Virus record (IMG/VR): IMGVR_UViG_3300047510_000284
Coordinates: 1 to 39,608 of that record
Source of the DNA: a virus
Direction: 5' to 3' (one strand)
Length of the DNA: 39,608 nt
Shown: piece after piece, positions 1-8,339 of the stretch
Numbering within the stretch: the stretch's first letter is position 1
How the letters are laid out: every line of letters begins with the position of its first letter
The notes under the pieces: model-generated
What the model was told of the DNA's origin: nothing
The model's database searches: none
Seen by the model: only the letters and a program-made list of their open reading frames with translations
Translations under genes and position numbers: made by a program

Positions 1-351
1 GAAGATAAGACCAGTAGGACCGCTCATTGGTTGAACGCCAGCGATGTCATAAGCGACAAGGTTAGGCATTGAACGGCGGATTAGGCTGATTAGGATAGGA
101 TCGAAACCAGCGAGACCAGCAGTGTTGCTGGATGATAGAGCTGAACCAGCAGGTGCGATAGTTGCGGAACCTAATGAGTTTACCTGTGAGGTAACTTCAT
201 GAAGCATACCGTGCTCTTCGCGGATAGCACGCTCTTGGTTTTCTAGCAGGGTAGCAACAACCTGTTTACGATATGCATCCTTGATTTCAGGAAGACCACC
301 GTGATTTAGAACAGGTGCCCACTTTTCCTGCAAAATTCTTGTGTCAGACAT
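1..351 (-). CDS. gp23: Major capsid protein, N-terminal part (T4 gp23 family), truncated by window edge
   Basis: This is the first 117 codons of the major head protein, which assembles into the prohead shell over the scaffold and is trimmed by the head protease. My translation begins MSDTRILQEKWAPVLNHGG, followed by a charged helix-rich stretch (about residues 21-50) and then LAGFDPILISLIRRSMPNLV, the characteristic gp23 segment near the maturation-cleavage region. The start is the ATG at 349-351, with a GGAG ribosome site about ten bases ahead and a late-promoter box at 388-395. It lies directly downstream of the scaffold gene 22, as in T4 and cyanophages. The remainder lies beyond base 1. 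The family call is very safe; the exact cleavage site is not visible from this fragment. Confidence 0.95.
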   Translation of the reverse strand, partial: MSDTRILQEKWAPVLNHGGLPEIKDAYRKQVVATLLENQERAIREEHGMLHEVTSQVNSLGSATIAPAGSALSSSNTAGLAGFDPILISLIRRSMPNLVAYDIAGVQPMSGPTGLIF

Positions 352-387
352 TTTGCTTTTACTCCGTTGAGTTATTGGGGTTAAAAT

Positions 388-395
388 TATTTATT
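388..395 (-). promoter_or_regulatory. T4-type late promoter for gene 23 (AATAAATA)
   Basis: The minus strand reads AATAAATA, one base off the T4 late consensus TATAAATA. It sits 37 bases ahead of the gene 23 ATG and just after the gene 22 stop. A dedicated late promoter here fits the very high demand for capsid protein. Confidence 0.7.
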
Positions 396-399
396 ATAA

Positions 400-1530
400 T
401 CAGTTGCTCCAGCGAGAAAGAGCCTGGAGGTATGCAGCCATTACTGGTGATACTTCTTCGGTTCCTTGCTCACCTGAGACTTCAGGTAGTACTTGCTCAT
501 TCACTACATGCTTAGGGAAGTAGCTGCCAATGAGAGTTGCGACTTTGTTCTTGAAGTCTTCTTCAGAAACAAACTCCACCCCTTCAGCAAGAGAAGCAAG
601 TTTTTCTCTTTGAGTATCAACAAGACCCTCGCTCATTTGAGAAAGGATAACTTGCTTTTGATAACCAGCGAGTTTATTATTAAGATCAATATTACGCTCA
701 ATCTGTTCGTTTAAGCGACCTTCCATTTCACAAAGCTCCTCAGTCATTGTTTCAACAACATCGACTTTCTCTTCTGGGAGATTGAGGTAGTTTTCTTCAA
801 AAACTTTTTTGAGACCACCCATGAACTCTTCAGCGATCTCAAGCTTGAGACCTGCATCGAGTGCAACTTGGTTCTCTTCTACCCAAGTGGTGATTGCATA
901 GTTGAGTGTTTCATCAACTTTCTCTGCTAAGGATGCAATCTCCTCTTGTAGTTTGGCGGAGAACTGCTCCTCTAGAGTTGAAGCAATAGCAGTTACTTGC
1001 TCTTCGATGCGTGTCTTAACAGCAGCTTCAAAGATTGTGGTTGCTTTTGCTTTAAACTCTTCTGAGAACTCTTCGCCTTCAGTAAGGGCAGCAACATCTT
1101 CCGCAGCGGAATAGTTGATTGCTTCCATACCAAATACTTTTGTATTGTTGGGACCATTCTCAACGCCATAACCAGATGACTTAACCGAGAAGCCCGAATC
1201 TTGGTGCTTGCCGCGTGTTTGTGCATCAGCAACTTTTTTGTTGTGCTTAGCAGCTTTTGCTCCAGGATTGTCCTCACCCTCTGGATCTTCAAAATCAGAA
1301 CCACCGTTATCTTCTTCTGATTGCCCAGGAGCAAGAGAAGTTGGTAGTTCAAATCCTGAGTCTTTGTGACCGCCGCGTGTTTGCGCGTCGCTTACTTGAC
1401 CAGTAACGGGTTGCATGTATTGACCGATACCAGATGATTGACCAGGAACAATAGCTGGGGAGAGAGCACTCGTCATTACATCTGACTCAGTTACAAGCTC
1501 CTCAAACTTTTCGTTTAAGTTATCTGACAT
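400..1530 (-). CDS. gp22: Prohead core scaffolding protein (T4 gp22 family)
   Basis: At 376 aa this is the main scaffold of the prohead core, around which gp23 assembles and which the gp21 protease later degrades. It is assigned by position (between protease 21 and capsid 23) and by composition: very acidic and Glu/Lys rich, with long predicted helices from about residue 150 to 340 (for example LEEQFSAKLQEEIASLAEKV). The N-terminal 120 residues are low-complexity and hold two copies of DAQTRGxHxDSGF (residues 48-60 and 102-114) separated by an acidic linker. The family usually has about 270 residues, so the extra length is mostly this N-terminal repeat part. The start has a GAGGAA ribosome site and a late promoter at 1573-1580. 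Confidence 0.88.
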   Translation of the reverse strand: MSDNLNEKFEELVTESDVMTSALSPAIVPGQSSGIGQYMQPVTGQVSDAQTRGGHKDSGFELPTSLAPGQSEEDNGGSDFEDPEGEDNPGAKAAKHNKKVADAQTRGKHQDSGFSVKSSGYGVENGPNNTKVFGMEAINYSAAEDVAALTEGEEFSEEFKAKATTIFEAAVKTRIEEQVTAIASTLEEQFSAKLQEEIASLAEKVDETLNYAITTWVEENQVALDAGLKLEIAEEFMGGLKKVFEENYLNLPEEKVDVVETMTEELCEMEGRLNEQIERNIDLNNKLAGYQKQVILSQMSEGLVDTQREKLASLAEGVEFVSEEDFKNKVATLIGSYFPKHVVNEQVLPEVSGEQGTEEVSPVMAAYLQALSRWSN

Positions 1531-1572
1531 TTGAGATTCCTCGTAATACTTACTATATGTTTATTCTATGAT

Positions 1573-1580
1573 TATTTATG
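1573..1580 (-). promoter_or_regulatory. T4-type late promoter for gene 22 (CATAAATA)
   Basis: The minus-strand box is CATAAATA, 43 bases ahead of the gene 22 ATG and inside the short gap after gene 21. Spacing and position match the other late boxes in the window. Confidence 0.65.
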
Positions 1581-1583
1581 ATA

Positions 1584-2228
1584 TTATAAATTTTGTAAGA
1601 AATGATTGAATGCTTTCAACGATCTCTCCTCAAGATTTTTTCTGGTAGATTCAGAAATATATCTGTGATATTTAGCAATATTAACTTCCTTAATAATGCC
1701 ATTTTCCCAAACCCACTCTTTACCTTCCATGATTCCGTTCACAAATGCGTCGGGCGCGGAAGGGTCTGCTACAATATCAGCAGCAGTTGCGAGCATGAAA
1801 TCATCACGGACATAGTTGGCACCGTTCTTCTCTTCGATAGAACCCATGCCTCTAGAAGAAACGCCAAGTTTAACTCCCGAACTTAGAAGAGATTTGGCAA
1901 TGTTTCCCATTGGTGTGTCTAGGATTTGTGCTTTTCCAATAAAGTTTGAACCCTCTGCTTTGAGAGAAACAATCTTATGAGATACGCGATCTAGATTTAC
2001 AGTAGGACCATCGGGATGACCTAGTTCACCGAGAGCACGACCAGCAGAAACATACTGTTCATTATATCTACCAACTTCACGCTCAAGAACACCGAATGGA
2101 TAAACACGACCATTTCGGTTTTTCAAATCTGCCTGAAGGAATACACCTTCGATGTATAGTAGTTTTTTTCCGTTTGCTTCTTCTTCGAGGATTTGAATAT
2201 CTTCGATTGCTTCGGTGATTAGTTTCAT
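1584..2228 (-). CDS. gp21: Prohead core protease (T4 gp21 family)
   Basis: This 214-aa serine protease cleaves the scaffold and capsid proteins during head maturation. Its fold belongs to the herpesvirus assemblin-like prohead protease group. Visible family features are the N-terminal LYIEGVFLQAD...NRNGRVYP segment (residues 24-44), the catalytic-type histidine in ELGHPDGP (His71) and the serine in LGVSSRGMG (Ser124 or Ser125). The length equals T4 gp21 (212 aa). The start overlaps the preceding small gene by four bases (ATGA), which implies translational coupling. Downstream are scaffold 22 and capsid 23, its substrates. Confidence 0.95.
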   Translation of the reverse strand: MKLITEAIEDIQILEEEANGKKLLYIEGVFLQADLKNRNGRVYPFGVLEREVGRYNEQYVSAGRALGELGHPDGPTVNLDRVSHKIVSLKAEGSNFIGKAQILDTPMGNIAKSLLSSGVKLGVSSRGMGSIEEKNGANYVRDDFMLATAADIVADPSAPDAFVNGIMEGKEWVWENGIIKEVNIAKYHRYISESTRKNLEERSLKAFNHFLQNL

Positions 2229-2425
2229 TGGTCTGTTTCCTCTGATGGTGTTTCTTCTACCTCCTCTTCAGGAGATTCTGGTTGATCGAAAAAAGAATGA
2301 GCAACAACTTGTTTGTAATCTTTCATTGCTTCTGCTGCTTTTCCATAGAGGATGTCAGCAATTTTATCGAGTGCTTGAACTCTATTACCGTCACGGACGG
2401 CGTTTACGACTTCAATAGTATCCAT
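2225..2425 (-). CDS. gp67: Small prohead core protein, gp67-like
   Basis: A 66-aa protein lies between portal gene 20 and protease gene 21, exactly where T4 encodes the small internal core proteins 67 and 68. It has a helical N-terminal half (IEVVNAVRDGNRVQALDKI) and a very acidic, Glu/Pro-rich tail (PEEEVEETPSEETD), consistent with a core component destined for proteolysis. The call rests on position and composition more than on residue identity. It starts 21 bases after a late-promoter box and overlaps gene 21 by four bases. Confidence 0.7.
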   Translation of the reverse strand: MDTIEVVNAVRDGNRVQALDKIADILYGKAAEAMKDYKQVVAHSFFDQPESPEEEVEETPSEETDQ

Positions 2426-2445
2426 TTGATTTACCTATAATAAAT

Positions 2446-2453
2446 TATTTATT
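2446..2453 (-). promoter_or_regulatory. T4-type late promoter ahead of the 67-like gene and gene 21 (AATAAATA)
   Basis: The minus-strand box is AATAAATA, 21 bases ahead of the 67-like ATG. It overlaps the last codon and stop of portal gene 20. It would drive the coupled pair 67-like and 21. Confidence 0.55.
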
Positions 2454-4065
2454 TTTCTGATGTTTTAGGTTTGGGTGCAGCTACTGGAGCAGGAGGTGGA
2501 GGAGGCAATGCCCCCACTTCCAAAGTTGCTGCATTCATTAGGTTTGTGTGGATTGGATCTGGAATCTTGCCTTCCGCAATCTCATTCTCCATTTGCTTAG
2601 TAATCTCGTCATACTCAGCATCAGTTTGCATTAATACTTGACGACGAACATGTTCAATGGAGTAATACTTTCCTAAGAAAGGATCCAAAGCAGTTGCAAC
2701 TTGTAAGCGATTGCCCATTAGTTCTGCTTGCTTAAGTTCTTCAAAATGATTATCAAACTGATAGTCATACTGAATGTGCTCTTGCATTTGCTCCCAATCT
2801 TCTGGGGCAATGATTCCTTTCAGAATAAGTTGTGTTCTTAAAGTGTCGTGGAATATAGTGCTAAATCTTTTGCGAAGTCTTCCGATCCACTTGGAAAACT
2901 TAAGTTCATCTCTTAGAATCTCAGATGAACGACCAAGTGAGAATCCTTGGTTAGCATCATCTAGACGTGATGGTGGAAGGTTAAGTGAGTTGTACAGTTT
3001 CTTTTTGAAATATTCAACATCCTTAAGTTCTCCCAGATTTTGACCACCAGGCAGAGTTGTGATTTCAGTTCCTCTGCCACCTTCACGACGAGGGAGCCAA
3101 AAGTCCTCAAGCATACTCATATGCTTTTTGTCGTCGCGGATTTCTCCAGTGGCGGCATCGTATACAAGTTTGTTGCGGTAACGTGCCATTACCTCTCTAA
3201 GGTATTGCTCTGCTTTTACCTTTGGGAGATTGCCTACGTCGATGTAGAAAATACGACGTTCTGGTGCGCGTGAAAGTCTGTAGATAACCAGCGCATCTTC
3301 AATCATGCGAAGCTGGTTGAGTGCCTTGATTGCTTTGTGTAAGAAACTCAACGTCATTTTTTTGTTGAGATCTTGAATGCCAGAAGGAACATATGTAATA
3401 GCATCAGCAGCAATCTTCATGCCATTTGCCATGGCATTACCATCGAAGTTTGCGCTTGTAATATATCCTTTTGGATTGTAAAGGAAGTACTCAATAAACT
3501 CACCGAAGTTATATTGAAGTGCTGTGCCGCGAGTCTCCTGACTCATTACTTCTTTCTGGTCTTTATTTTGAACTTTGACCTTCTTAATTTTCATCGGGTC
3601 AATATATCTCAGTTCAAGAATACCAGCTTTAGGATTGTTTAAATCGATTACTTTGTGGTAATATAGTCTACCGTCAATATACCAGTTTCTGAAAATCTCG
3701 TGTGAGCGAGAATCAAAACTCAATAAACGTTTGATGTAGTTAAACTCTTCTCTGATTTTATTTTTAATACTTTCACTAACTTGTAAGTTAGATAGTTCTA
3801 TTTGAACTGGGCTGTCATCCAAATCGGATGCGATAGTTTCATTAACGATTTCATCAATAGCAGAATCGACTTCTGGATGTAGTGCCATGTCTCTGTATCT
3901 GCGAATGAGTTCAAACTCATTGCGAGCGACACCTTCAATGTCTACATACGAACCAAAGTAACCGCCTGCTACAGCGGTTACTCCATCGTCTGCATTTGGT
4001 GGGATAGGGGATTGACCTTTTAATCCCCCCTCCTGCTTAATAGAAAATCCAAATAGTTGACTCAT
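2449..4065 (-). CDS. gp20: Portal vertex protein (T4 gp20 family)
   Basis: At 538 aa (T4 524 aa) this is the dodecameric portal through which DNA is packaged and to which the neck attaches; it also nucleates head assembly. Diagnostic stretches are FELIRRYRDMALHPEVDSAI (residues about 51-70), IVNETIAS, NWYIDGRLYYHKVID and the RLSRAPERRIFYIDVGNLPK segment, all typical of cyanophage gp20, which is widely used as a marker gene. The C-terminus ends in a Pro/Ala-rich tail (ALPPPPPAPVAAPKPK). A late-promoter box precedes it at 4090-4097. Its ribosome site is weak. Confidence 0.97.
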   Translation of the reverse strand: MSQLFGFSIKQEGGLKGQSPIPPNADDGVTAVAGGYFGSYVDIEGVARNEFELIRRYRDMALHPEVDSAIDEIVNETIASDLDDSPVQIELSNLQVSESIKNKIREEFNYIKRLLSFDSRSHEIFRNWYIDGRLYYHKVIDLNNPKAGILELRYIDPMKIKKVKVQNKDQKEVMSQETRGTALQYNFGEFIEYFLYNPKGYITSANFDGNAMANGMKIAADAITYVPSGIQDLNKKMTLSFLHKAIKALNQLRMIEDALVIYRLSRAPERRIFYIDVGNLPKVKAEQYLREVMARYRNKLVYDAATGEIRDDKKHMSMLEDFWLPRREGGRGTEITTLPGGQNLGELKDVEYFKKKLYNSLNLPPSRLDDANQGFSLGRSSEILRDELKFSKWIGRLRKRFSTIFHDTLRTQLILKGIIAPEDWEQMQEHIQYDYQFDNHFEELKQAELMGNRLQVATALDPFLGKYYSIEHVRRQVLMQTDAEYDEITKQMENEIAEGKIPDPIHTNLMNAATLEVGALPPPPPAPVAAPKPKTSEK

Positions 4066-4089
4066 TGTTAAATGGTTTCATGATACAAC

Positions 4090-4097
4090 TATTTATC
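4090..4097 (-). promoter_or_regulatory. T4-type late promoter for gene 20 (GATAAATA)
   Basis: The minus-strand box is GATAAATA, 25 bases ahead of the gene 20 ATG. It overlaps the stop codon of tail tube gene 19. Confidence 0.55.
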
Positions 4098-4686
4098 AAG
4101 CACCAGCAATGACATTTGTGTAAGGATCAGAATCTCCGCGAGTCCAGTACTGAAGTTGGAACTCAACTGTGAAATCTTCAATCTGATCATTACTATCATA
4201 TGCGAGGTCAATCTGAGAAATATTGGTTGGGAAACAACCCCATAGTTTGTATACAGTTTTAACTTCACCACCTGCACTGTTATCTCTTTCTAGTTGCTTG
4301 ACTAGCAGATCTGCTAGATAACCACCAGAAGTAGATGGAAGAACGAGGCTTGCGCTGTTCTTCTCGTGTGCGTTGATTGCTTCCATCCACTTCTCCATAG
4401 CTCCGCGAATAGCGAAGTTTCTGTCGTTGATGAAAGTTGCTGTCCATGTATCGAAAGTTCTATCACCTGCAATCTTTACTGTTCTTCCTCTGAAAGGAAC
4501 TTCAATAACGCCTAAGTTTGATGCTGGTAGAGCAGCTGCTTTACACATCAATCCACTTAGTTCGTTAGTTGCGTCTGATGCAATATTTGTATCATTTGGG
4601 AAGTTGAAATCAACTTCATATAGATTGGGTCTTACACCATTCTGTACGTTTGATAGAAAAGTGTTAATGCTACTTGTTACTGCCAT
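4096..4686 (-). CDS. gp19: Tail tube protein (T4 gp19 family)
   Basis: A 196-aa protein (T4 163 aa) that stacks as hexameric rings to form the inner tail tube under the contractile sheath. It is supported by position directly downstream of sheath gene 18 and upstream of portal 20, and by family-like segments such as NLYEVDFNFP near the start, PFRGRTVKIAGDRTFDTWT (about residues 64-82) and a C-terminal WGCFPTNISQIDLAYDS. It is preceded by GAGGTAAC as a ribosome site. No late box lies in the 35-base gap after gene 18, so it is probably co-transcribed with the sheath gene. Confidence 0.93.
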   Translation of the reverse strand: MAVTSSINTFLSNVQNGVRPNLYEVDFNFPNDTNIASDATNELSGLMCKAAALPASNLGVIEVPFRGRTVKIAGDRTFDTWTATFINDRNFAIRGAMEKWMEAINAHEKNSASLVLPSTSGGYLADLLVKQLERDNSAGGEVKTVYKLWGCFPTNISQIDLAYDSNDQIEDFTVEFQLQYWTRGDSDPYTNVIAGA

Positions 4687-4721
4687 TTTTAGTTACCTCT
4701 TTTAAAAGTTGTTATTGTTTA

Positions 4722-6353
4722 TTATCTACCGACAACTTCAGCAAATGAAACGCCAGTTCTGGTAGCAACAAAAGTTAGTGTGATGAAGTTAATCGACCTT
4801 GTTGGTTTGATGTAAATATCAGCAACAAACTCATTTCTATCAATAACATCAGGGGTATTATTGCTTTCATCGCAAACTACTAAGAAGTCAATAACTCCTC
4901 TCTTAGATTTAACTTCAGTTAGATAAGAGCTAACTGCATTTGCAAATGTTGCTCTAGTTGCTTCGTCGTTAAGTTCAAATAGAACATTCTTTGCAAGATT
5001 GCCAACTCTTCTTTCAATAGCCAAGAATAAACGACGAACATTGATGCGATCAAAAGCACTTGGGGTTGCTAGAGCAGTCTTATCTCCGAAGAGAACTACA
5101 CCTTGACCTGGGAACGATGTGATAGGATTGATTCTCTTTTGATAGAGTTTGTCTCTATCTGTCTTTCCAGGTGTATATGCTAGTTTAACAACGTTTCTTA
5201 AGTTACCTCTTTGGGTTCCAGCGGGTGAGTACCAATCTTCTAGAATCTCTGAAGTTTGTACACATAAACCTGCTACATCTCCACAGCAAGGAACATAGCG
5301 ATACACATCATTATATCTGTCGTAAATATACTTATAACCACTATCAAAAATGGTGTAAGAGTTGCTAGTTCCTAGTTGATCGAAGAAAGAAATGATTGCA
5401 TCTCTTTGATCTTGAGAAGAGGTTAATCCAACAAAGTTATTGTATGGAGAAACAAAAGCAACGCAATCTTTTCTTGAAGTTGCGATTGAGATAGCTGCCT
5501 GAGCCTTAGTTACAGTATCGTTTTGATTTCCTAAACTGCCGCCAGATATAATAAAATTGATATCGATTGATTCTGTGTCTGCAAAAACATCATAACCATC
5601 AGTGTAATCTGATACAGCAGCACCGTAATCATCTTCTCCACCACTTAATGTTTCTGTGGCAACTCCTGCAGTTAGTGTAAATGTGTCTCCAGCATATACA
5701 TATCTTGATTTATTTGCTAAAACATTAACGTAATAAATCGATGCTCCTTCTGTGTCAGTAGCACTTGTATTTGTAGACACATATTTAAATAGTTCTAGTA
5801 AGTTATTATCTGAATCTAGAACAGCGATGTGACAAGCACCGTTATCGGCATACTCAAAATCTGAAGCAAATGCTGACCATAAAACATCATTGCCTTGAGC
5901 ATCTTCGTAGATAACTGCTGTTTCGTAGTTTGCAACAGATTTTCCGATGATAGCAATCTTTAATCCATTTGCCCAGGCACCAGCAGTTTTTGCTGCAAAC
6001 AACCAGTTATATGTCGTGTATTGTGAATCGTATTGTTCTCTGGATTTAATCAATACTCCAGTGCCATCATCGGTAGCATTGATTGAATCTGTTGCTGCAA
6101 TACGAACGATTAGTAGTTGACCGCCGTAAGCTAAAAATGTAGCGGCAGTGAACCAATCTTGATAGTTATTATTGTTTGGACCACCAAACGTATCTAGAAG
6201 TTCTCTCTCTGATGCAATATTAGTAATAACACCAACTGGTCCTTTTTCAAACAATCCTACAAGTGCTGCAGTATTTGCTTGAGTATTGACAATAGTTTGT
6301 GCTGTTAGATCACGCTCTCTAAGAACAATTCCAGGTGATACTTGACCTGCCAT
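4722..6353 (-). CDS. gp18: Contractile tail sheath protein (T4 gp18 family)
   Basis: A 543-aa sheath subunit (T4 659 aa; cyanophage sheaths are usually shorter). The N-terminus MAGQVSPGIVLRERDLTAQT and the following VGLFEKGPVG...TFGGPNNNNYQDW are classic sheath motifs. The C-terminal domain shows RRLFLAIERRVGNLAKNVLF, and the end segment with VADIYIKPTRSINFITLTFV is the strand-exchange region conserved in myovirus sheaths. The middle (about residues 120-270) is a Ser/Thr/Asp-rich insertion, probably the surface-exposed domain. The start has a strong GAGGAG ribosome site and a late promoter at 6395-6402. Confidence 0.96.
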   Translation of the reverse strand: MAGQVSPGIVLRERDLTAQTIVNTQANTAALVGLFEKGPVGVITNIASERELLDTFGGPNNNNYQDWFTAATFLAYGGQLLIVRIAATDSINATDDGTGVLIKSREQYDSQYTTYNWLFAAKTAGAWANGLKIAIIGKSVANYETAVIYEDAQGNDVLWSAFASDFEYADNGACHIAVLDSDNNLLELFKYVSTNTSATDTEGASIYYVNVLANKSRYVYAGDTFTLTAGVATETLSGGEDDYGAAVSDYTDGYDVFADTESIDINFIISGGSLGNQNDTVTKAQAAISIATSRKDCVAFVSPYNNFVGLTSSQDQRDAIISFFDQLGTSNSYTIFDSGYKYIYDRYNDVYRYVPCCGDVAGLCVQTSEILEDWYSPAGTQRGNLRNVVKLAYTPGKTDRDKLYQKRINPITSFPGQGVVLFGDKTALATPSAFDRINVRRLFLAIERRVGNLAKNVLFELNDEATRATFANAVSSYLTEVKSKRGVIDFLVVCDESNNTPDVIDRNEFVADIYIKPTRSINFITLTFVATRTGVSFAEVVGR

Positions 6354-6394
6354 GTTTTTCTCCTCGTGAAAAGTAGTTCATTTTAATCTAAAAG

Positions 6395-6402
6395 TATTTA
6401 TG
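6395..6402 (-). promoter_or_regulatory. T4-type late promoter for gene 18 (CATAAATA)
   Basis: The minus-strand box is CATAAATA, 42 bases ahead of the sheath ATG, in the 100-base gap between the zinc-finger gene and gene 18. It probably drives 18 and 19 together. Confidence 0.65.
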
Positions 6403-6422
6403 AAAATGGTTATTTCAAATCC

Positions 6423-6450
6423 AAAAAATATGCATGAACAGTGCATGAAC
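6423..6450 (-). terminator. Possible weak terminator with a 9-base direct repeat
   Basis: TGCATGAAC occurs twice in direct orientation (6431-6439 and 6442-6450). On the minus strand a short ATGCA/TGCAT stem (five pairs) can form and is followed by six U residues (6423-6428). The stem is weak, so termination is only a suggestion. It lies between the terminase unit and the gene 18 late promoter, where a transcript boundary would make sense. Confidence 0.25.
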
Positions 6451-6453
6451 TAG

Positions 6454-6675
6454 TTACCAGTCAGGATATTCCCATGTATTTGGGGATTTTTTATTTGCCA
6501 TCAATCTCTTGATAGTGCAATCTTTACACTCATAAGAGTATGACGAAGGTAAATGTCTCTTTGATTTTCTTATAATATAATAGTCATCTAAAAGATCTTT
6601 GATCTCTCCACAACATCTACATGTTCTTTCTTTAAACAATAAATGTTCCAGTGAAAACTGATCTTCGATGTCCAT
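6454..6675 (-). CDS. Small zinc-finger protein, treble-clef or HNH-like, downstream of terminase
   Basis: A 73-aa protein starting at an ATG whose A is the last base of the gene 17 stop codon (TGATG overlap), so translational coupling is likely. I chose this start rather than a longer in-frame one that would overlap gene 17 by 61 bases. Two CxxC pairs (Cys19-x-x-Cys22 and Cys50-x-x-Cys53) suggest a bound zinc ion, with a basic stretch between them (IIRKSKRH). The layout resembles the N-terminal zinc module of HNH or endonuclease VII-like phage proteins, but the catalytic His/Asn part is not evident and the protein ends soon after the second pair. Function is unknown; an accessory to packaging or a nuclease remnant are both possible. 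Confidence 0.7.
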   Translation of the reverse strand: MDIEDQFSLEHLLFKERTCRCCGEIKDLLDDYYIIRKSKRHLPSSYSYECKDCTIKRLMANKKSPNTWEYPDW

Positions 6676-8339
6676 CAGTAACCCAACATATATTCTACAT
6701 CTGCAAACGGATTGCCGTATCCATCTGTATACCAAACGTTTCCGTCTTCATCAACAAATTTTTCTTCTTCGTCAATGATTCCATCTGATATAAATCCGAA
6801 AGGTGCCATATCTTGTTCAATCTGATTCTTCTGTTCTTCGTAGATACGCTTGCGAACATCGTTATCAGTCATCTCCCTGAAGTAAGGTTGAACCGCCAAC
6901 CACGAGAATAGAACTAGACACATCACAAGGTCATCGTTATATCCATCGTCAGCTTCAAACGATTGATTCTTTTGAATAAATGTAGTGAGTTCACTGATAA
7001 TCTCATAGTCTGAGATTAATAGTTTATCGTCTTCAATCAATGTCTTTAAGTTTGAGCACCCAACTTTCTTAGTCACCTTCGACATCTTCAGACCAAGTTG
7101 AGATTTGGTGCCAGAGAATCCTTGACCAACAATCTGACCAGCTCTACCACGCATGGCACACATTAGAATGTTTGGATACTCTAAATCGTAATGAAGAATA
7201 TTAGTTACCTGCTCACCGATGTCATTGACTTCTGCTAGAATATATGCTTTGTTATAGTTTTTGCCAACCTGTTCAATAATGTTGGGGAATAGGATTGGTT
7301 TGATTTCGTTGTTTCGATACTTAGCAACTATCTTCCAGGGTAGTGTGGTAATATCGAATACGACAAAAGCGGAGTAATCATTGTTGGTTCCACGGGATAC
7401 ATCGACTGTCATGATGTAGTCGTGATCTTTCTTTGCTTCCTCGTATACCTTTAATCCTTTGCTATTATCTTGTATAGGGTCTTCAAAGACCATTGAACGC
7501 AACTTAGCAGCCGAGATAAGCGTATCAACTGATCCTAGGAACTCACACTCAAACTCCTGCGTGAACTGCCTCTCGGAGGTGTTCCTGATCGTCTCTTCCT
7601 TCCACTTCTCATCTCTGCCAGGAACTGCACTCCAATGAACTTCAAGGGGCACGTAGCCGTTCCTGCCGCGCTCTGCGTCATGCCACAGCTTATAGAACAT
7701 GTTCATACCCTGTGGGGTGGAAATGATAATAACCTTTGTGGTCTTACCAGACGAGATGGTAGGATATACGGACGAGAAGAACTGTTCCGCCATGTGGTTA
7801 GGAACGAACGCAAACTCGTCAAGGAAGATGATGTTGAAAGAGTTTCCTCGCACAGCAGATGATGAGGTGGATGCTGCTATAATCTTGGAACCATTATCCA
7901 GTTCCATAGATCCTTTGTTCCATGCTACAATACCTTGCTGCATCCACTTCGGTAGATTCTCATATGCTAACTGCAAACGAGACAGAAGTTCTCTTGACGT
8001 TTCTGCTTTGTTTGCTAGAATAGCAATCTTGATGTTGTCGTTGAATACTGCGTAGTGCAACAGGTAGGAAATAACCGTTGTCGATTTTCCTGTCTGTCTT
8101 GGAAGTTTGGCAATATTAAATCTGTTATTATGAAAGTTTTCAATCAGTTTCTCTTGGAAATCATACATCTCAAAAGGAACAAGACCTTCATCAAGTGAGA
8201 TGATCTTTACATAGTTCTTTGCAAAGTAAACAGGATCATCTTTGCATTTAATAAACTCTTCGACTTGATCCTTTGTAAAACTAATAGCGGTATTAGCTTT
8301 CTTTAGATTAGGATTACCAAGATATACTGCATCACTCAT
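6675..8339 (-). CDS. gp17: Terminase large subunit, DNA packaging ATPase and nuclease (T4 gp17 family)
   Basis: A 554-aa motor (T4 610 aa) that docks on the portal, pumps DNA into the head and cuts it at headful completion. The ATPase domain carries Walker A LPRQTGKST (residues 79-87), Walker B NIIFLDEF (169-176) with catalytic Glu175, and the coupling motif ISTPQG (about 206-211). The RNase H-fold nuclease has acidic residues in TVDVSRG (Asp313), ILAEVND (Glu370) and GYNDDLVM (Asp469/Asp470), matching the T4 triad. The ATG lies inside the upstream 77-aa gene (eight-base overlap), and the stop overlaps the next gene. A sigma70-like promoter 250 bases upstream could express it before late transcription begins. 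Confidence 0.98.
   Translation of the reverse strand: MSDAVYLGNPNLKKANTAISFTKDQVEEFIKCKDDPVYFAKNYVKIISLDEGLVPFEMYDFQEKLIENFHNNRFNIAKLPRQTGKSTTVISYLLHYAVFNDNIKIAILANKAETSRELLSRLQLAYENLPKWMQQGIVAWNKGSMELDNGSKIIAASTSSSAVRGNSFNIIFLDEFAFVPNHMAEQFFSSVYPTISSGKTTKVIIISTPQGMNMFYKLWHDAERGRNGYVPLEVHWSAVPGRDEKWKEETIRNTSERQFTQEFECEFLGSVDTLISAAKLRSMVFEDPIQDNSKGLKVYEEAKKDHDYIMTVDVSRGTNNDYSAFVVFDITTLPWKIVAKYRNNEIKPILFPNIIEQVGKNYNKAYILAEVNDIGEQVTNILHYDLEYPNILMCAMRGRAGQIVGQGFSGTKSQLGLKMSKVTKKVGCSNLKTLIEDDKLLISDYEIISELTTFIQKNQSFEADDGYNDDLVMCLVLFSWLAVQPYFREMTDNDVRKRIYEEQKNQIEQDMAPFGFISDGIIDEEEKFVDEDGNVWYTDGYGNPFADVEYMLGY

Noticed and set aside
6675-6735. Longer start for the zinc-finger gene giving 93 residues
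   Set aside because: The extra residues overlap the end of gene 17 by 61 bases and are Arg/Cys-rich without sense. The TGATG junction gives a standard coupled start at 6675.
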